In this document: positions 12,353-22,619 of the stretch, one piece after another
How positions within the stretch are numbered: the stretch's first letter is position 1
Layout: every line of letters begins with the position of its first letter
NCBI RefSeq assembly: GCF_036884655.1
Contig: NC_088356.1
Span: 9,280,001 to 9,344,000, forward strand
Reading direction: 5' to 3'
Length of the DNA: 64,000 bases
Source of the DNA: Musa acuminata AAA Group
Taxonomy: Eukaryota; Streptophyta; Magnoliopsida; Zingiberales; Musaceae
Position numbers and translations under genes: made by a program
The notes under the pieces: model-generated
What the model saw: only the letters and a program-made list of their open reading frames with translations
What the model was told of the DNA's origin: nothing
Databases searched by the model: none

Positions 12353-14495
12353 ATGGTGTCTTCGTCCTCCCATTCGTCTTCTTCGAAGGTCGCGGAGACG
12401 GCGACTTCATCGAATCCCGCCTCGTCGTCCGATGAGAAGGCGGCCCGGGCCCTTGAGGCCTTGATGTGGCCGCACGACCACGACTCTACCGTGGGTGAGT
12501 CATCGCTGAGCCTCCTCCGGGATCGTTATGGTATCCTAGAGGAGTTTGTCCTTCTTGCTCCTGAGCCTGGTCAACGGGCGTATGACCCAATTCCTAAGGG
12601 CTTCGCCCTCACCATAGATGCTTTCGAGGCCGGGCTACGCCTCCCCTTACACCCCGTCATAGCTTCCAGTATTTCCTGGTGGCGTATCTCCCCATCCCAG
12701 ATGGCGCCGAACTCATGGCGCTATCTGGTGGCGTTTTTGGGGGAGTGTCACTATGCCCACATAACCCCGACCCGTGCCCTCTTCCTTTCCTGCTTCCGTC
12801 TTACCAAGGGGTTGGGGGGTAACTATCTGTCCGCCCGAGCGGGTTTTCGGGTGAGCGGGGCCCCTTCCAGCAATAAGGGGTGGAAGGAGCGTTTCTTTTT
12901 CATCAGCCGCCCGGGAGATTGGGGGTTCGGGATCCGCTGGGGGGCGCGTGCGATAGACAACACCGTCCCGGTTTTGGACGACGAGGGGCGTCGAGAGCTC
13001 CAGAGGCTTAGAGAGATCCTCCCGGCCTCCCGAGCCATTCGGAATATGTCCAAGCGGTGGTTGGTGGAGGCGGGTCTCAGCCCGGTGCCTCTAGGTATGC
13101 TCCCCGGGGTGGTACTTTAGGGGTTCTCCTCTTTTTGCTCATGGGTTGCCCGCTTAACTGATTGTGGTTTTGGCCTTTCCTCGCAGAGATGGTGCGTCTC
13201 GAAGCCCTTCGAGGGGGAAAAACTGCTTCAGCCGCGTCGGGCCGTTCGCCTTCCGTTGCCAGGGCGGGAACGAGGGAGGACCCCGTGGACGTCGAGGCCG
13301 GTCCGCCTCGAAAGAAGGCACGGGTGCTTCCGAGCGACGGTCCTGAGGCGGTCCCAGCCTCGGCGGAAGGTGCCGTGGTGCCGGCGGCGAAGGCTGCCGC
13401 AGCACCAGCGGCCGAGGCCGCCGTAGCGCCGGCGGACCATGTCGCAGGGAGTCTGGAGGAGGGCGAGGCTGGCCCGAGTGGGCGTGCGGCGGTGGAGGCG
13501 CCTCGCCAGCCCTCCATACGCGAGCTTCTTCGTCTTCCGCTTGGGAGAGAGGACGAGCCTTACCTGGCGCGGGAGGTGGGCGCTCTCTCGCGTGGCGCTG
13601 CCACTGACCCGTTAGTGGGCCGGTGGGACGGTCTTACCCGGGGCAGCCGGGTGTGGGCCGACGGCGATTGTGCGGCCAGGTTCGTCCGCGGAGGGCTACA
13701 TCCCGACATAGCTCGGGATTTGTACACTTTATCCTCCGAGGCTTTGCTTAGCAAATCCGCCAAGTCGCTGTTGTGGGTAAGCGTTGTCTCGTCCCTCTGC
13801 TTGTGCATTTTGGGACGTGCCTGGTTTTGACCTCTTCCCTTCCCCAGGGCAATCATTACGCCGCCGCGCTGATGGATCGCGTCCGTGACGCGGGATGGGT
13901 CATCGCTGCCCTGAGTAGTCGCAAAGCCGAGCTCCGGAGGCAGGCGGACGAAGCTCGGGCTGGAGCGGGCCCTGAGGCTGTCGCGGTGGCCGAGCAGCGC
14001 GCTTCGGACTTGGAGACGGAGGTGGTGCGCCTTCGATCTGAGCTCCAAGCATCCACGGAGCGGTCCGCGGAGTTTCAGGCGCGGCTGGAGACGTCTGAGG
14101 AGCGTAATACAGAGCTCCAGACGCATTTGAAAGCGTCGGTGGCCGAGGCTCACTCGGCGAGGGCGGACTCCCTTGAGCTGATCCGACGCCTCGAGGAGTC
14201 GCGAGCTGAGGCGCGGGGGGCTTCAGAGGCTCTTGATGCTGAGATCTGCCAGAGGCCGGGGAGGGATAAGAAGCTGATCGAGGACTACAAGGACTCCCCG
14301 GGATTCCAGCTCGGTCTTGTTCGGACTGGGCGGGTTTCATATGAGTACAGGTATCGGGTTGCCCTTGCTCGTTTCAAGGTGCGCAACCCTGGCTCGGAGG
14401 TCGTGGAGGATCCCTTTGGTTCCTTCCCAGAGGACCTGGACGTCGGTATGCCCCCGAGGAATGAAGTTTTTTGTACTTTTTGCTTTGTTTTGTAA
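12353..14495 (+). CDS. Antisense extra ORF of the Tat element, three exons (putative gypsy-type transposon protein)
   Basis: Exons 12353-13094, 13187-13776 and 13848-14495, joined by introns with GT-AG ends (13095-13186, 92 nt; 13777-13847, 71 nt). The joins keep frame and give 659 residues without a stop. Exon 1 holds a globular domain (FALTIDAFEAGLRLPLHPVI, PNSWRYLVAFLGEC) that I match to the plant 'putative gypsy type transposon' family (Pfam Transposase_28). Exon 2 is Ala/Gly-rich with a basic patch PPRKKARV, a plausible nuclear signal. Exon 3 starts NHYAAALMDRV and is a long coiled coil (VVRLRSELQASTERSAEFQ), ending VSYEYRYRVALARF ... EDPFGSFPED. Poly-A signal AATAAA is at 14507. It converges with pol, 86 bp apart. 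Its role is unknown; function in related elements is unproven. Splicing is predicted, not seen. Confidence 0.82.
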
Positions 14496-14506
14496 TGCGC
14501 TTTTTG

Positions 14507-14512
14507 AATAAA
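14507..14512 (+). terminator. Candidate poly-A signal of the antisense ORF
   Basis: AATAAA, 12 bases after the antisense ORF stop and in the short gap before the pol end on the other strand. Confidence 0.6.
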
Positions 14513-14581
14513 CATGGTCTTTCCCTTCTCCAATAGACTGTCTGCGTCTCGGCATGGCTATGTCTTTGGCCCGATCTTTAC

Positions 14582-15923
14582 TTACGGAAAGTATTTTTTG
14601 AGATTTTGGGCGTTCCAAGTCCTCGGCAGGGGATGACCCATCATTGTGGTGAGTCGGAATGTTCCGATTCTGATGACTTCGGTCACCCGGTACGGGCCTT
14701 CCCAGTTTGGAGCTAACTTTCCTCTTGCCCTGGTCGGGTCGCTGACCTCGGTCCTCCGCAGGACCAGGTCGCCTAGTTTGATGGGTCGGGGTCGCACCCT
14801 TCGGTTGTAAATCCTTGCGACCGCTCTTTTGTACGAGAGGGCTCTTACATGTGCGTTGGCGCGCCGCTCCTCCAGCAGATCGAGGGCTGCTCGAAGTCCT
14901 TCGTCCGAGGTCTTTTCGTCATAGCTTCGTGTTCGGAGGGTGGTGATGGCCACCTCAGGTGGCAGGATAGCTTCAGTTCCGAATGCGAGGCTGTACGGGG
15001 ATTCTCCGGTTGTGGTTTTGGGAGTGGTGCGCAGCGACCACAGCACGCTGGGGAGCTCGTCTGTCCAGGTCGATCAGGCTGCGGATACTCTTCTTTTGAG
15101 TCCGTCCAGGATGGATCGGTTGGTTACCTCCGCTAGCCCGTTGGTCTGAGGATGGGCCACCGAACTGAACCTCAGTTGGATGCCATGATCGGCACAGAAC
15201 TCCCGGAATCTTCTGCATGCAAACTGAGGTCTATTGTCTGTGATAATGGCCTTGGGCAACCCGAACCGAGTTACTAGGTTCTTCCACACGAACTTCTCCA
15301 TTTGATGTTCCGTGATTGTCGCCAGTGGTTCGGCCTCGACCCACTTTGTGAAATAGTCCACCCCCACGATTATGTACTTTCGCTGTCCAGAGGCTAGCGG
15401 GAAGGGTCCGAGTAGGTCCAAACCCCACTGCGCGAATGGCCACGCGCAGTCGATGGGACTGAGCGGAACCGCAGGTTATCGGGGTGCGCGGGCGTGCTGC
15501 TGGCACGAACTGCACCGCCGAACGTAGGCCTTGGCGTCCCGGCACATGGTCGGCCAGTAGTAGCCTTGACGGAGTATCTTGTGCGCCAAGGTTCGCCCGC
15601 CGATGTGCTCACCGCATACCCCCTCGTGGGTTTCGGTTAGGACCATCTGGGCTTCGTTAGGCTCTAAACATCGTAGGAGGGGATAGGTGAAGGATCGTTT
15701 GTAGAGGCGGCCACACTCCACGGTGTACCATGCGTGCGTACGACGCAGGCACCGAGCTGCAACTTCGTCGAGGGGAAGGGTTCCATCCCGCTTGAAGCAT
15801 AGCAGCTCTTGTACCCACGTGGTCGGCTCGCCGCCTGGGGCTATAGTTGCTATTTCGGAGGTCCTCAACCTCTGGCCATGCTTCGGAGGTCGGCTTCGAC
15901 GCCAGCTTAGCTAGTGCGTCGGC
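14582..15923 (-). pseudogene. Tat integrase
   Basis: H2C2 zinc-binding part HEGVCGEHIGGRTLAHKIL ... YYWPTMCRDAKAYVRRCSSC. Core: IIVGVDYFTKWVEAEPLA (Asp 1), AIITDNRPQFACRRF (Asp 2; GR is usual where RP stands), QTNGLAEVTNRSILDGLKRR (Glu). C-terminal part: GDLVLRRTEV, GKLAPNWEGPYRVTEVI and the terminal NAQNLKKYFP. Interrupted by TAA 15476 and TGA 15074. Confidence 0.92.
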
Positions 15924-15926
15924 TCA

Positions 15927-17268
15927 CTCGTTCTCCTCCCTCGGAATGTTAGACAGTGTAAAATAGCGAAACTTGGTGATCAGGTCCCTTACCCGTGCCA
16001 GGTATTTCGCCATGGTTGCGTCCTGAGCTTCGTATCCGCCGTTGAGCTGCTCGGCCACAAGTTGCGAGTCGGTGAGGACGCGTATCGCGGCCACCTGCAT
16101 CTCGAGGGCCGGCCTTAGTCCTGCTAGGAGCGCCTCGTACTCTCGCCTCGTTGTTGGTGGCTTTGAACCCGAAGCGAAGGGATCGCTCGAACGAGCGTCT
16201 GTCAGGGGCGAGGAGGACCAGCCCTATGCCGGCGCCCCTTGAGTTGGCCGAGCCGTCGACGTGTAGGGTCCAAGCTTCGGGAGCCTGCTTGAGATCTACG
16301 TCCTCCAACTGCGTCAGCTCCGCAATGAAGTCGGCTACCACCTGGGCCTTGACGGCGGTCCTGGGCGAGTACCTTATGTCATGTTCGCCGAGCTCGACCG
16401 CCCATTTGAGGAGCTGTCCTACAACATCAAATTTTGTTAAGACCTGCCGAAGGGGTTGGTCGGTGATGACCTCCACCGGGTGTGCCTAGAAGTAGGGGCG
16501 CAACTTCCGAGCTGAGAGCATCAGGGCGAGCGCGAGTTTCTCTATCGGCGGGTAACGCTCCTCAGGTCCACTTAGGACGTGGCTGACGTAGTAGATTGGG
16601 AGTTGTTGGCCGGAGCTTTCCTTGACCAGGACAGAGCTGACTGCATGCTGGGAGGCCGCCAAGTAGAGGCCCAGCTTCTCGCCCGAGGAGACGGAGGCGA
16701 GCCGAGGAAGGCTGGCCATGTGCTGTTTTATTTGTTTGAAAGTTTCCTCGCATTCTGATGTCCACTGGAAGTTCTTCGGGCTTTTGAGCGCCTTGAGGAA
16801 TGGGAGGCAACGATCGCCCGATCGGGTGAGGAAGCGAGAGAGAGCGACAAGTCTTCCGTTAAGTCGCTGCAGGTCTTTAACCGTCCGGGGAGACTGCATG
16901 TTGATTATTGCTTGAACCTTCTCCGGGTTGGCGTCGATTCCTCTCTCGTGCACGATGAACCCAAGGAACTTCCCGGAGGTGACGCCGAAAGCGCACTTCG
17001 TGGGGTTGAGCCGCATGCCGAACTTGCGCAGCGTGGCGAAGGCCTCGGCCAGGTCGGCCAGGTGCGTTCTGGCCTCTTGGCTTTTCACGATCATGTCGTC
17101 CACGTAGACCTCCATGTTCCTCCCGATTTGATGGGCGAACATCTTGTTTACCATTCTCTGGTATGTGGCCCCAGCATTTTTTAGCCCGAACGACATGACT
17201 TTGTAGAAGTATACACCTTGATCGGTGAGGAAGGCCGTGTGCTCTCTGTCTCCGGGTGCCATCCTGAT
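15927..17268 (-). pseudogene. Tat RT C-terminal part and RNase H
   Basis: RT palm/thumb: FGLKNAGATYQRMVNKMF, then the catalytic MEVYVDDMIVKSQ, and GKFLGFIVHERGI. RNase H: LHVDGSANSRGAGIGLVLL with its first Asp. After ATNNEA the reading frame shifts by one base; in the shifted frame YEALLAG, DSQLVAEQL and KFRYFTLSNIPREENE continue to the TGA at 15924. Confidence 0.9.
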
Positions 17269-19878
17269 CTAGTTATACCCTGAGTAGGCATCCATAAAAG
17301 AGAGTCGCGCGTGACCGGCCGTCGCGTCGACCAGCTGGTCGATCTTCGGGAGGGGGTAGCAGTCTTTAGGGCATGCATTGTTGAGACTGGTGTAGTCGAC
17401 ACACATCCTCCAGCTTCCATTGTGTTTCTTCACGAGGACTACATTGGACAGCCATTGAGAATATTTGGCTTCTTCTATGAAGCCCACGGCTAGGAGCCGG
17501 TCCACCTCCTCTTGTATTGCACGTTGTCGGTCAGGGGCCTGGCGCCGGGCCTTTTGTTTCACCGGGCGAGCGTCAGGTGGGATGTTGAGATGGTGCTCCG
17601 CGACCTCCAGGTCGACGCCCGTCATGTCCGATGGGGACCAGGTGAAGACGTCGGCATTTTCCCGTAGGAGGCCGACGAGCTGCTCCCGTTCCCGCTCTGG
17701 TAGCTCCGAGCCGATCTTCACGGTCTGGTCCGACCGAGCTTCTCGCAAAGGAATGTCAACGGCGGACCCCCTCGGTTCGGGATGAGGAGTTAGTTTTTTC
17801 GTTTCCCGCGGATCTTCCAGGGGCGCCTCGGTCCTGGCTCTCTTGCCCAATGACACGACGGTAAGGTAACACCGCCTGGACTCTCGGGGGCTTCCCGTGG
17901 CTTCCCCGACTCCAGCATGAGTTGGGAATTTAATGGTCTGGTAGTAGGTCGAGACGACCGCTCTGACCTTGTTGAGGGTCGGCCGACCGAGTATGGCATT
18001 GTAGGCGGTAGGAAGGTTGACCACCAGGAAAGTGGCCATCACCGTCTTCGACTTCGGCGGGGCCCCCAGAGTCAAGGGCAAAGTAACGGCCCCCAGGGGT
18101 GATATTGAATCTCCCGTGAAACCGGTGAGCGCCGAACACACTAGGCTCAGATTTTCCCTGGCCAAGCCCAACTTCTGAAAGGCGTCGAAGTAGAGTATGT
18201 CGGCTGAGCTCCCCGTATCGACCATGATCCTCCTCATCTGTGCATTGGCTACCCTGGCCGCTATTACCAAGGCGTCATCGTGGTCGGGTCGCTCGGCGGC
18301 TCCGGTTTGGAAGGTAATCTTGGGCTCCGGCTCGTGCCCCGAGGCTTCGTCGGGAGCGGCTCGGGCATACGCCTTCCTGCCTGACATGGAGCCTCCTCCT
18401 GATGCGGGGCCCCCGGCTATCACATTGATGTGCCGCTCGACGAGGCCCTCTGGGTGAGGTGACTGCTCTTTGTTCGGCCGGAGGTACTGGCCGAGGTGAC
18501 ATCTGAGGATGAGCTCCTCGATTTGCCTCTTCAGCTCGTAGCACTGCTCAGTGTCGTGCCCGTGCTGCCAATGAAATCGGCAATATCTTGATCGGTCTGC
18601 GAGCTCCCGCGGGTTCCTCATCGGGCGAGGGTCCTTGAGCAGGCCCTTCCCCTTCTCGTGTAGGAATATTTCAGTCCGGGATGAATTCAAGGCGGGAAGA
18701 GGAGGCCTCGGGTCAGGTCTGTCCAGCTTTCGCCGGGAGGCGGCGGGTTGTTGCTGCCGGGGCGGCTCTGTCTTGACCTTTTTGTGTTCCTCCCGCCTTC
18801 CAGCCATCCAAGTCTCCGTGGCGATAAACTGACTGGCACGCTGGAGCATCTCGGGGACCGCGACTGGGGGTCGTTCCACGAGCGACCAGAAGAACCTGGA
18901 GGGTCGCAGGCCTGTCATGAATGCCTGCATCAAGAAAGAGGGATGCGCGTCCGACAATCCACGGATTTGTGTCGTAAATCGGTTCACAAAATGGGAGAGG
19001 GGTTCGTCCTCCTTCTGGTTGAGCTCGAGGAGCAACGCCATGGACGGCTTTGGTCGAGCGTACGCCAGGAAGTTAAGCTCGAAATCCTTGGCGAACTGGT
19101 CGAAGGAGGCGATGGTCCCTGGCTTCAGACCGCTGTACCATGTGCGGGCTGGCCCCCGCAGAGTTGTTGGGAACGCCCTGCACATCAGGGTGTCGGAAGT
19201 CCCGAATAGTGCCATCTGGGCGCGAAAAGCGGCCACGTGGTCCGCCGGGTCGGTGGTGCCGTCATACGTGTCCAGTGAAGGGAGGCGGAAGTGCGGCGGG
19301 ATCGCCTGATCTTGTATCTCGGGGGTGAACGGGGATCCTTGGTGTCCGTCTGCCCCGAGCTCTCCCTTTGACTTGCGAACTTCCTGTTGTACCTCGTCAA
19401 GCCTTTGACTGACGAGGTGTAGCTGAGCTTGTAGGGCATTTGTCGAGTCGGCGGTGGGAGCCTCGAGCTCGGGGCGGCTCGCCGTGTCTTCTGCTTCCCG
19501 GCTCCCGGGCCGAGCTGCGGGGTTTCGAGGTGAGATGGGGAGCTCAAGAAGTGGTGCGTGAGTCTGGACAGGGGTCTCCTGTTGCGGCGAGGGCCGAGGG
19601 GTCCGCTGGGAGACGATCAGGATGATGGTCTGGACCATGCTTGTCAGGGTTCGGACTTGGTGGGCGAGGTCGTGAAAAGCCTCGGGCGATACTAACGACG
19701 GGCCAGCCGGTGCGCCATCGGGAGGCGACAGGCCTGGGTCATTGAACAGTCGCCAGTAGTGTTCCGACACCGCTGCAGGGCGCTCGTCGTGGGTCTCATC
19801 ATGTGGGGGATGTTCCCCCGAGGCTGGGAGCCCAGCGGTTGAGGATCTGTCGAGGTGGATTCACTGATCACCTGACAT
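17269..19878 (-). pseudogene. Tat gag, protease and RT N-terminal part
   Basis: An 833-codon open stretch. Gag core ([45 protein letters not shown]) is the Retrotrans_gag fold; a CCHC-like knuckle [15 protein letters not shown] follows at ~18540-18590. Protease active site [12 protein letters not shown] lies near 18210. RT begins at about 17700 with [17 protein letters not shown] and [16 protein letters not shown], up to FMDAYSGYN, which carries the first catalytic Asp; the next codon is the TAG. In a live element this encodes the capsid, the maturation protease and the start of reverse transcriptase. Confidence 0.93.
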
Positions 19879-19885
19879 TTGGACG

Positions 19886-19903
19886 GCCCTCCTAGCGCCA
19901 ATC
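19886..19903 (-). promoter_or_regulatory. Primer-binding site of the Tat element
   Basis: The minus strand reads, after the 5' LTR, GAT then TGGCGCTAGGAGGGC. A PBS starting TGG within three bases of the LTR fits tRNA 3'-CCA pairing. The truncated Tat element further right has TTT then TGGCACTAGAAGAAGGG at the same place. I cannot name the tRNA. Confidence 0.7.
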
Positions 19904-20430
19904 TGTTACGGTAAGTAACTCTTTGAGCCGTGACCTCGGGGTCGATGTGGCTGGTTCAGGGCTCCAAATGGCTGGGATCAGCAGCGGGAAAGCGCCAGGA
20001 CGCCGAGTGGATCCAGCAGCGGTCGAGTACCTGCACACGGGTCGGGTCGGTAGCGCGGCCCGACCCCTCCGACGATCAAGTCAGTGACGCGGAGAGGAGT
20101 GTTGAGTCAGAGAGAGAGAGACCCCCCTGCCCGTTGAGAGCCAGGGAGTATTTATAGAGGGGGTTTGATGTTACCTGATGCGCTGTCCTGCAGGAGCAGG
20201 GTCGTACCTCTGATGGCGTCTGTCGTCGTCATGGACGTCGCGTGCAAGGCTAGGCTCCCGCAGGGTATGGTGCATGTCGCGTCGGCGTTAATGCTCGCTC
20301 AGTATAGGCGCGTGTCGTGTCGGTGTTAATGCTCGCTTCCTGGGGCAGCGCGCCGCACAGGGGTGGCTGACGTGGGGGTGTATTATGTCAAATCCGGGAT
20401 ATTATGTCAAATCAGTTTTTACCCCTATCA
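19904..20430 (-). repeat. 5' LTR of the Tat element
   Basis: 527 bp. The promoter TATA (CTATAAATAC on minus) is the complement of 20149-20159. Compared with 10474-11000 it differs at ~23 sites, 21 of them transitions, and no indels, so boundaries and co-linearity are exact. Confidence 0.95.
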
Positions 20431-20435
20431 ATTTG

Positions 20436-21185
20436 ATAGATTGATTAAGAAAAAAAAAAGAAATATTATATATATATTGTACATCAAAATTGAACATGAA
20501 GTTAAAAAGAATAGATTTCTAATAAAAAAAGATAATGATTAGCATGAAATCTACAACCCCATATTTCCATCATGAGAATAATCCATGGGAACCAAAAAAC
20601 CCATCTATAATTTTTTCGATGGATACATGGTAATTGTATCATGTCAAAGAATGCATTCCATGAGGTGTTTGGATTATTGGGAATAATGAAAACATGATGT
20701 GCTTCCTAAAGCAAAAGAAGAAGAGAATGCATTGGATGTGGCCAAAGTAAAGTTGGTATACGTTTATGATGGGACAATTTTCCTTCCACGTTGACAAGGC
20801 CATCAGCTCATGTCTCGGCCGCTAAAACTCGTGCCGCCGTGATCAGATGAAGTGATCATGATGGAGATGTTTTGTTGGACTCAGGTCGACCGGTGGACAT
20901 GGCGGTCAAGATATTGCCGGTGGTTTAGGGTTGGAGAGGACGATGAACAGTCGGGTGAAAGCTCCCAAGTGTTGGCTGTGGCATTAAGCCTTGGATGTGT
21001 GCGATGGACTCAGCTCAAAAACCGGATGAGGTGAGCAAGCAAGTCAACCATTGGGCCATCCACACATGCTTGATGTTGATAATCTCCATGTCATCATTCT
21101 TTTCAGGTTTGTTTTGATTTGTCTTCCATCATATTTACTGAAATTTTATTTAAAAATTTGAAAAGTGATTTGTAGTTTTGCTATG

Positions 21186-21255
<70 letters not shown>

Positions 21256-22619
21256 ATCATTCATGGAAAGCTAGATTAACTAGTTTAAACAATGATTAGT
21301 GTAAGCTGCTTGTTTGAATTAAAATAAAATATAAAATATCTTTGGAGAGATATATGTATTAAGATGTAAATAATATTGAACTATAGGGCAGAGTAAGTTT
21401 GAAACACCTCGTGTCTTCTCGAGAGAAACTTGTTTATAGATTTGAAACACCTTTGATACTAAGTTAGAGCGATCTTTATAGATTTGCAATTGTTCTTTTA
21501 GTTAAGCAAAATATTTCACGATATCATTTAAGTGTGATGAATTGCTTGAAGCATTGTGTGTATACGAGACAACGAGAATTATAATCATTTGTTTTAAAGT
21601 CATCGATCTCTTTGTTTTCACAAAGTCGTTTATGGATCGTATATGTTTACTTTTCGACTAATCTTCTATGGATGGGAATCACATGACTTAAGCAAATTAA
21701 TAGGTCTTTTAAGTTCGTTCATTTATGCTTGTACATTAGTTAATATATAACATATAACTTGATAAACCTAGAAAAATATGATATAAAATACTTGGATTCA
21801 AATTCACGATAGTATTTCCATCAAGTACTTATAGCTTAATCTAAGTTTTTTTTTTTTTAATTCATTTCCAACATGAAACTTATCGAAAAGAGACCCACGA
21901 AACTATAAGTTGCATTAATAAGAGCCAAAAAAATTATTTTACCGAATTCATTGTATGCGTATGCCTAATGTTTAGATGATCTACTAAGTCTCATTGTTTA
22001 TCCTAATCGAGACAGTAACAACAAGCGTTACATCTGCTTATCCACATGGAGAAACTAAGTTCTTTTAAACCCATTAATGCTGCCAAAGCGATCATTATGT
22101 TAATTCGTGTAGCAAATTAAAGCTAGGTTGGATATGATTAAAATAATTGTACAAAAAATAGAAGCAAAAAAATTGGCATGCCAAAATATTATTGACCCAC
22201 AACCTTCCCTCATAATTAACCTGACAGATTATAAACAATCAAACAATTAAATACTTGGAATCTTTATATGCTTGCTATTACTGATGGATGACACAAGAAG
22301 TGGATAGAGATATGAGAAGGCTTCAATTAAAGTTGCAGAGTATTTTCCCATGGGCTTCAAGATGTTGGGCTCAAAAGAAGCTGCAGATGATGGAAGGATT
22401 TCTTTTTGAGACTACAAGAGGCAAACTTTATCCAGCCTACCTAGAAGAAGAAGAAGAAGAAGAAGAATAATAATAAAGTGAATTTATGGTCCGACTCAAT
22501 TAATTTGCATGAGATTGGTCACAAAATATGTAGCTAGGATGGTAATGGAGGCTTACATGATCTTTTCGTTTCGAGCGAGGTAATAAATCATTGTGGTCTT
22601 GCTCGATGTGTTTTGGTAT
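20436..22619. other. AT-rich intergenic DNA with an (AT)n tract
   Basis: No supported gene. 21188-21253 is an (AT)33-type microsatellite. A GAA-repeat (22445-22469) closes a short open frame (22288-22470) that I cannot assign. The segment joins the chromovirus relic near 22620. Confidence 0.5.

Larger units (their letters stand above)
14582..19878 (-). pseudogene. Tat gag-pol polyprotein, broken by six stops and one frameshift
   Basis: Start ATG at 19878 (MSGDQ, then TGA at 19861-19863), stop after the integrase C-terminus at 14582. Domains in order: Gag, zinc knuckle, protease, RT, RNase H, integrase zinc-binding, integrase core, C-terminal domain. Breaks: TGA 19861-19863; TAG 17269-17271 (family Gln in SGYNQIRMAP); TAG 16486-16488 (Gln in PYFQAHP); frameshift ~16140-16146 (after ATNNEA); TGA 15924-15926; TAA 15476-15478; TGA 15074-15076. 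The family residues where I can tell them (Gln or Arg) imply C-to-T changes in the sense strand. Splitting into three sub-entries below. Confidence 0.92.
10469..20435 (-). mobile_element. Complete Tat-lineage Ty3/gypsy LTR retrotransposon with target-site duplication
   Basis: Two 527-bp LTRs (10474-11000 and 19904-20430), both TGTTAC...CTATCA on the plus strand, are flanked by the 5-bp target duplication ATTTG (10469-10473 and 20431-20435). Gag-pol runs on the minus strand, so 19904-20430 is the 5' LTR. The order is 5'LTR, PBS, gag-PR-RT-RNaseH-integrase, an extra ORF on the opposite strand, a tandem-repeat 3' region, polypurine tract and 3'LTR. RNase H before integrase, the large gag, and an extra antisense ORF between pol and the 3'LTR are known features of the plant Tat lineage (Retand-like). 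The LTRs differ at about 23 of 527 sites (~4.4%), 21 of them transitions. Gag-pol carries six stops and one frameshift, so it cannot move on its own proteins. Confidence 0.95.

Noticed and set aside
13773..14340. Minus-strand open frames within the antisense ORF (13560-14153, 13900-14340)
   Set aside because: GC-rich shadow frames of the spliced plus-strand ORF; Pro/Arg-rich and without motifs.
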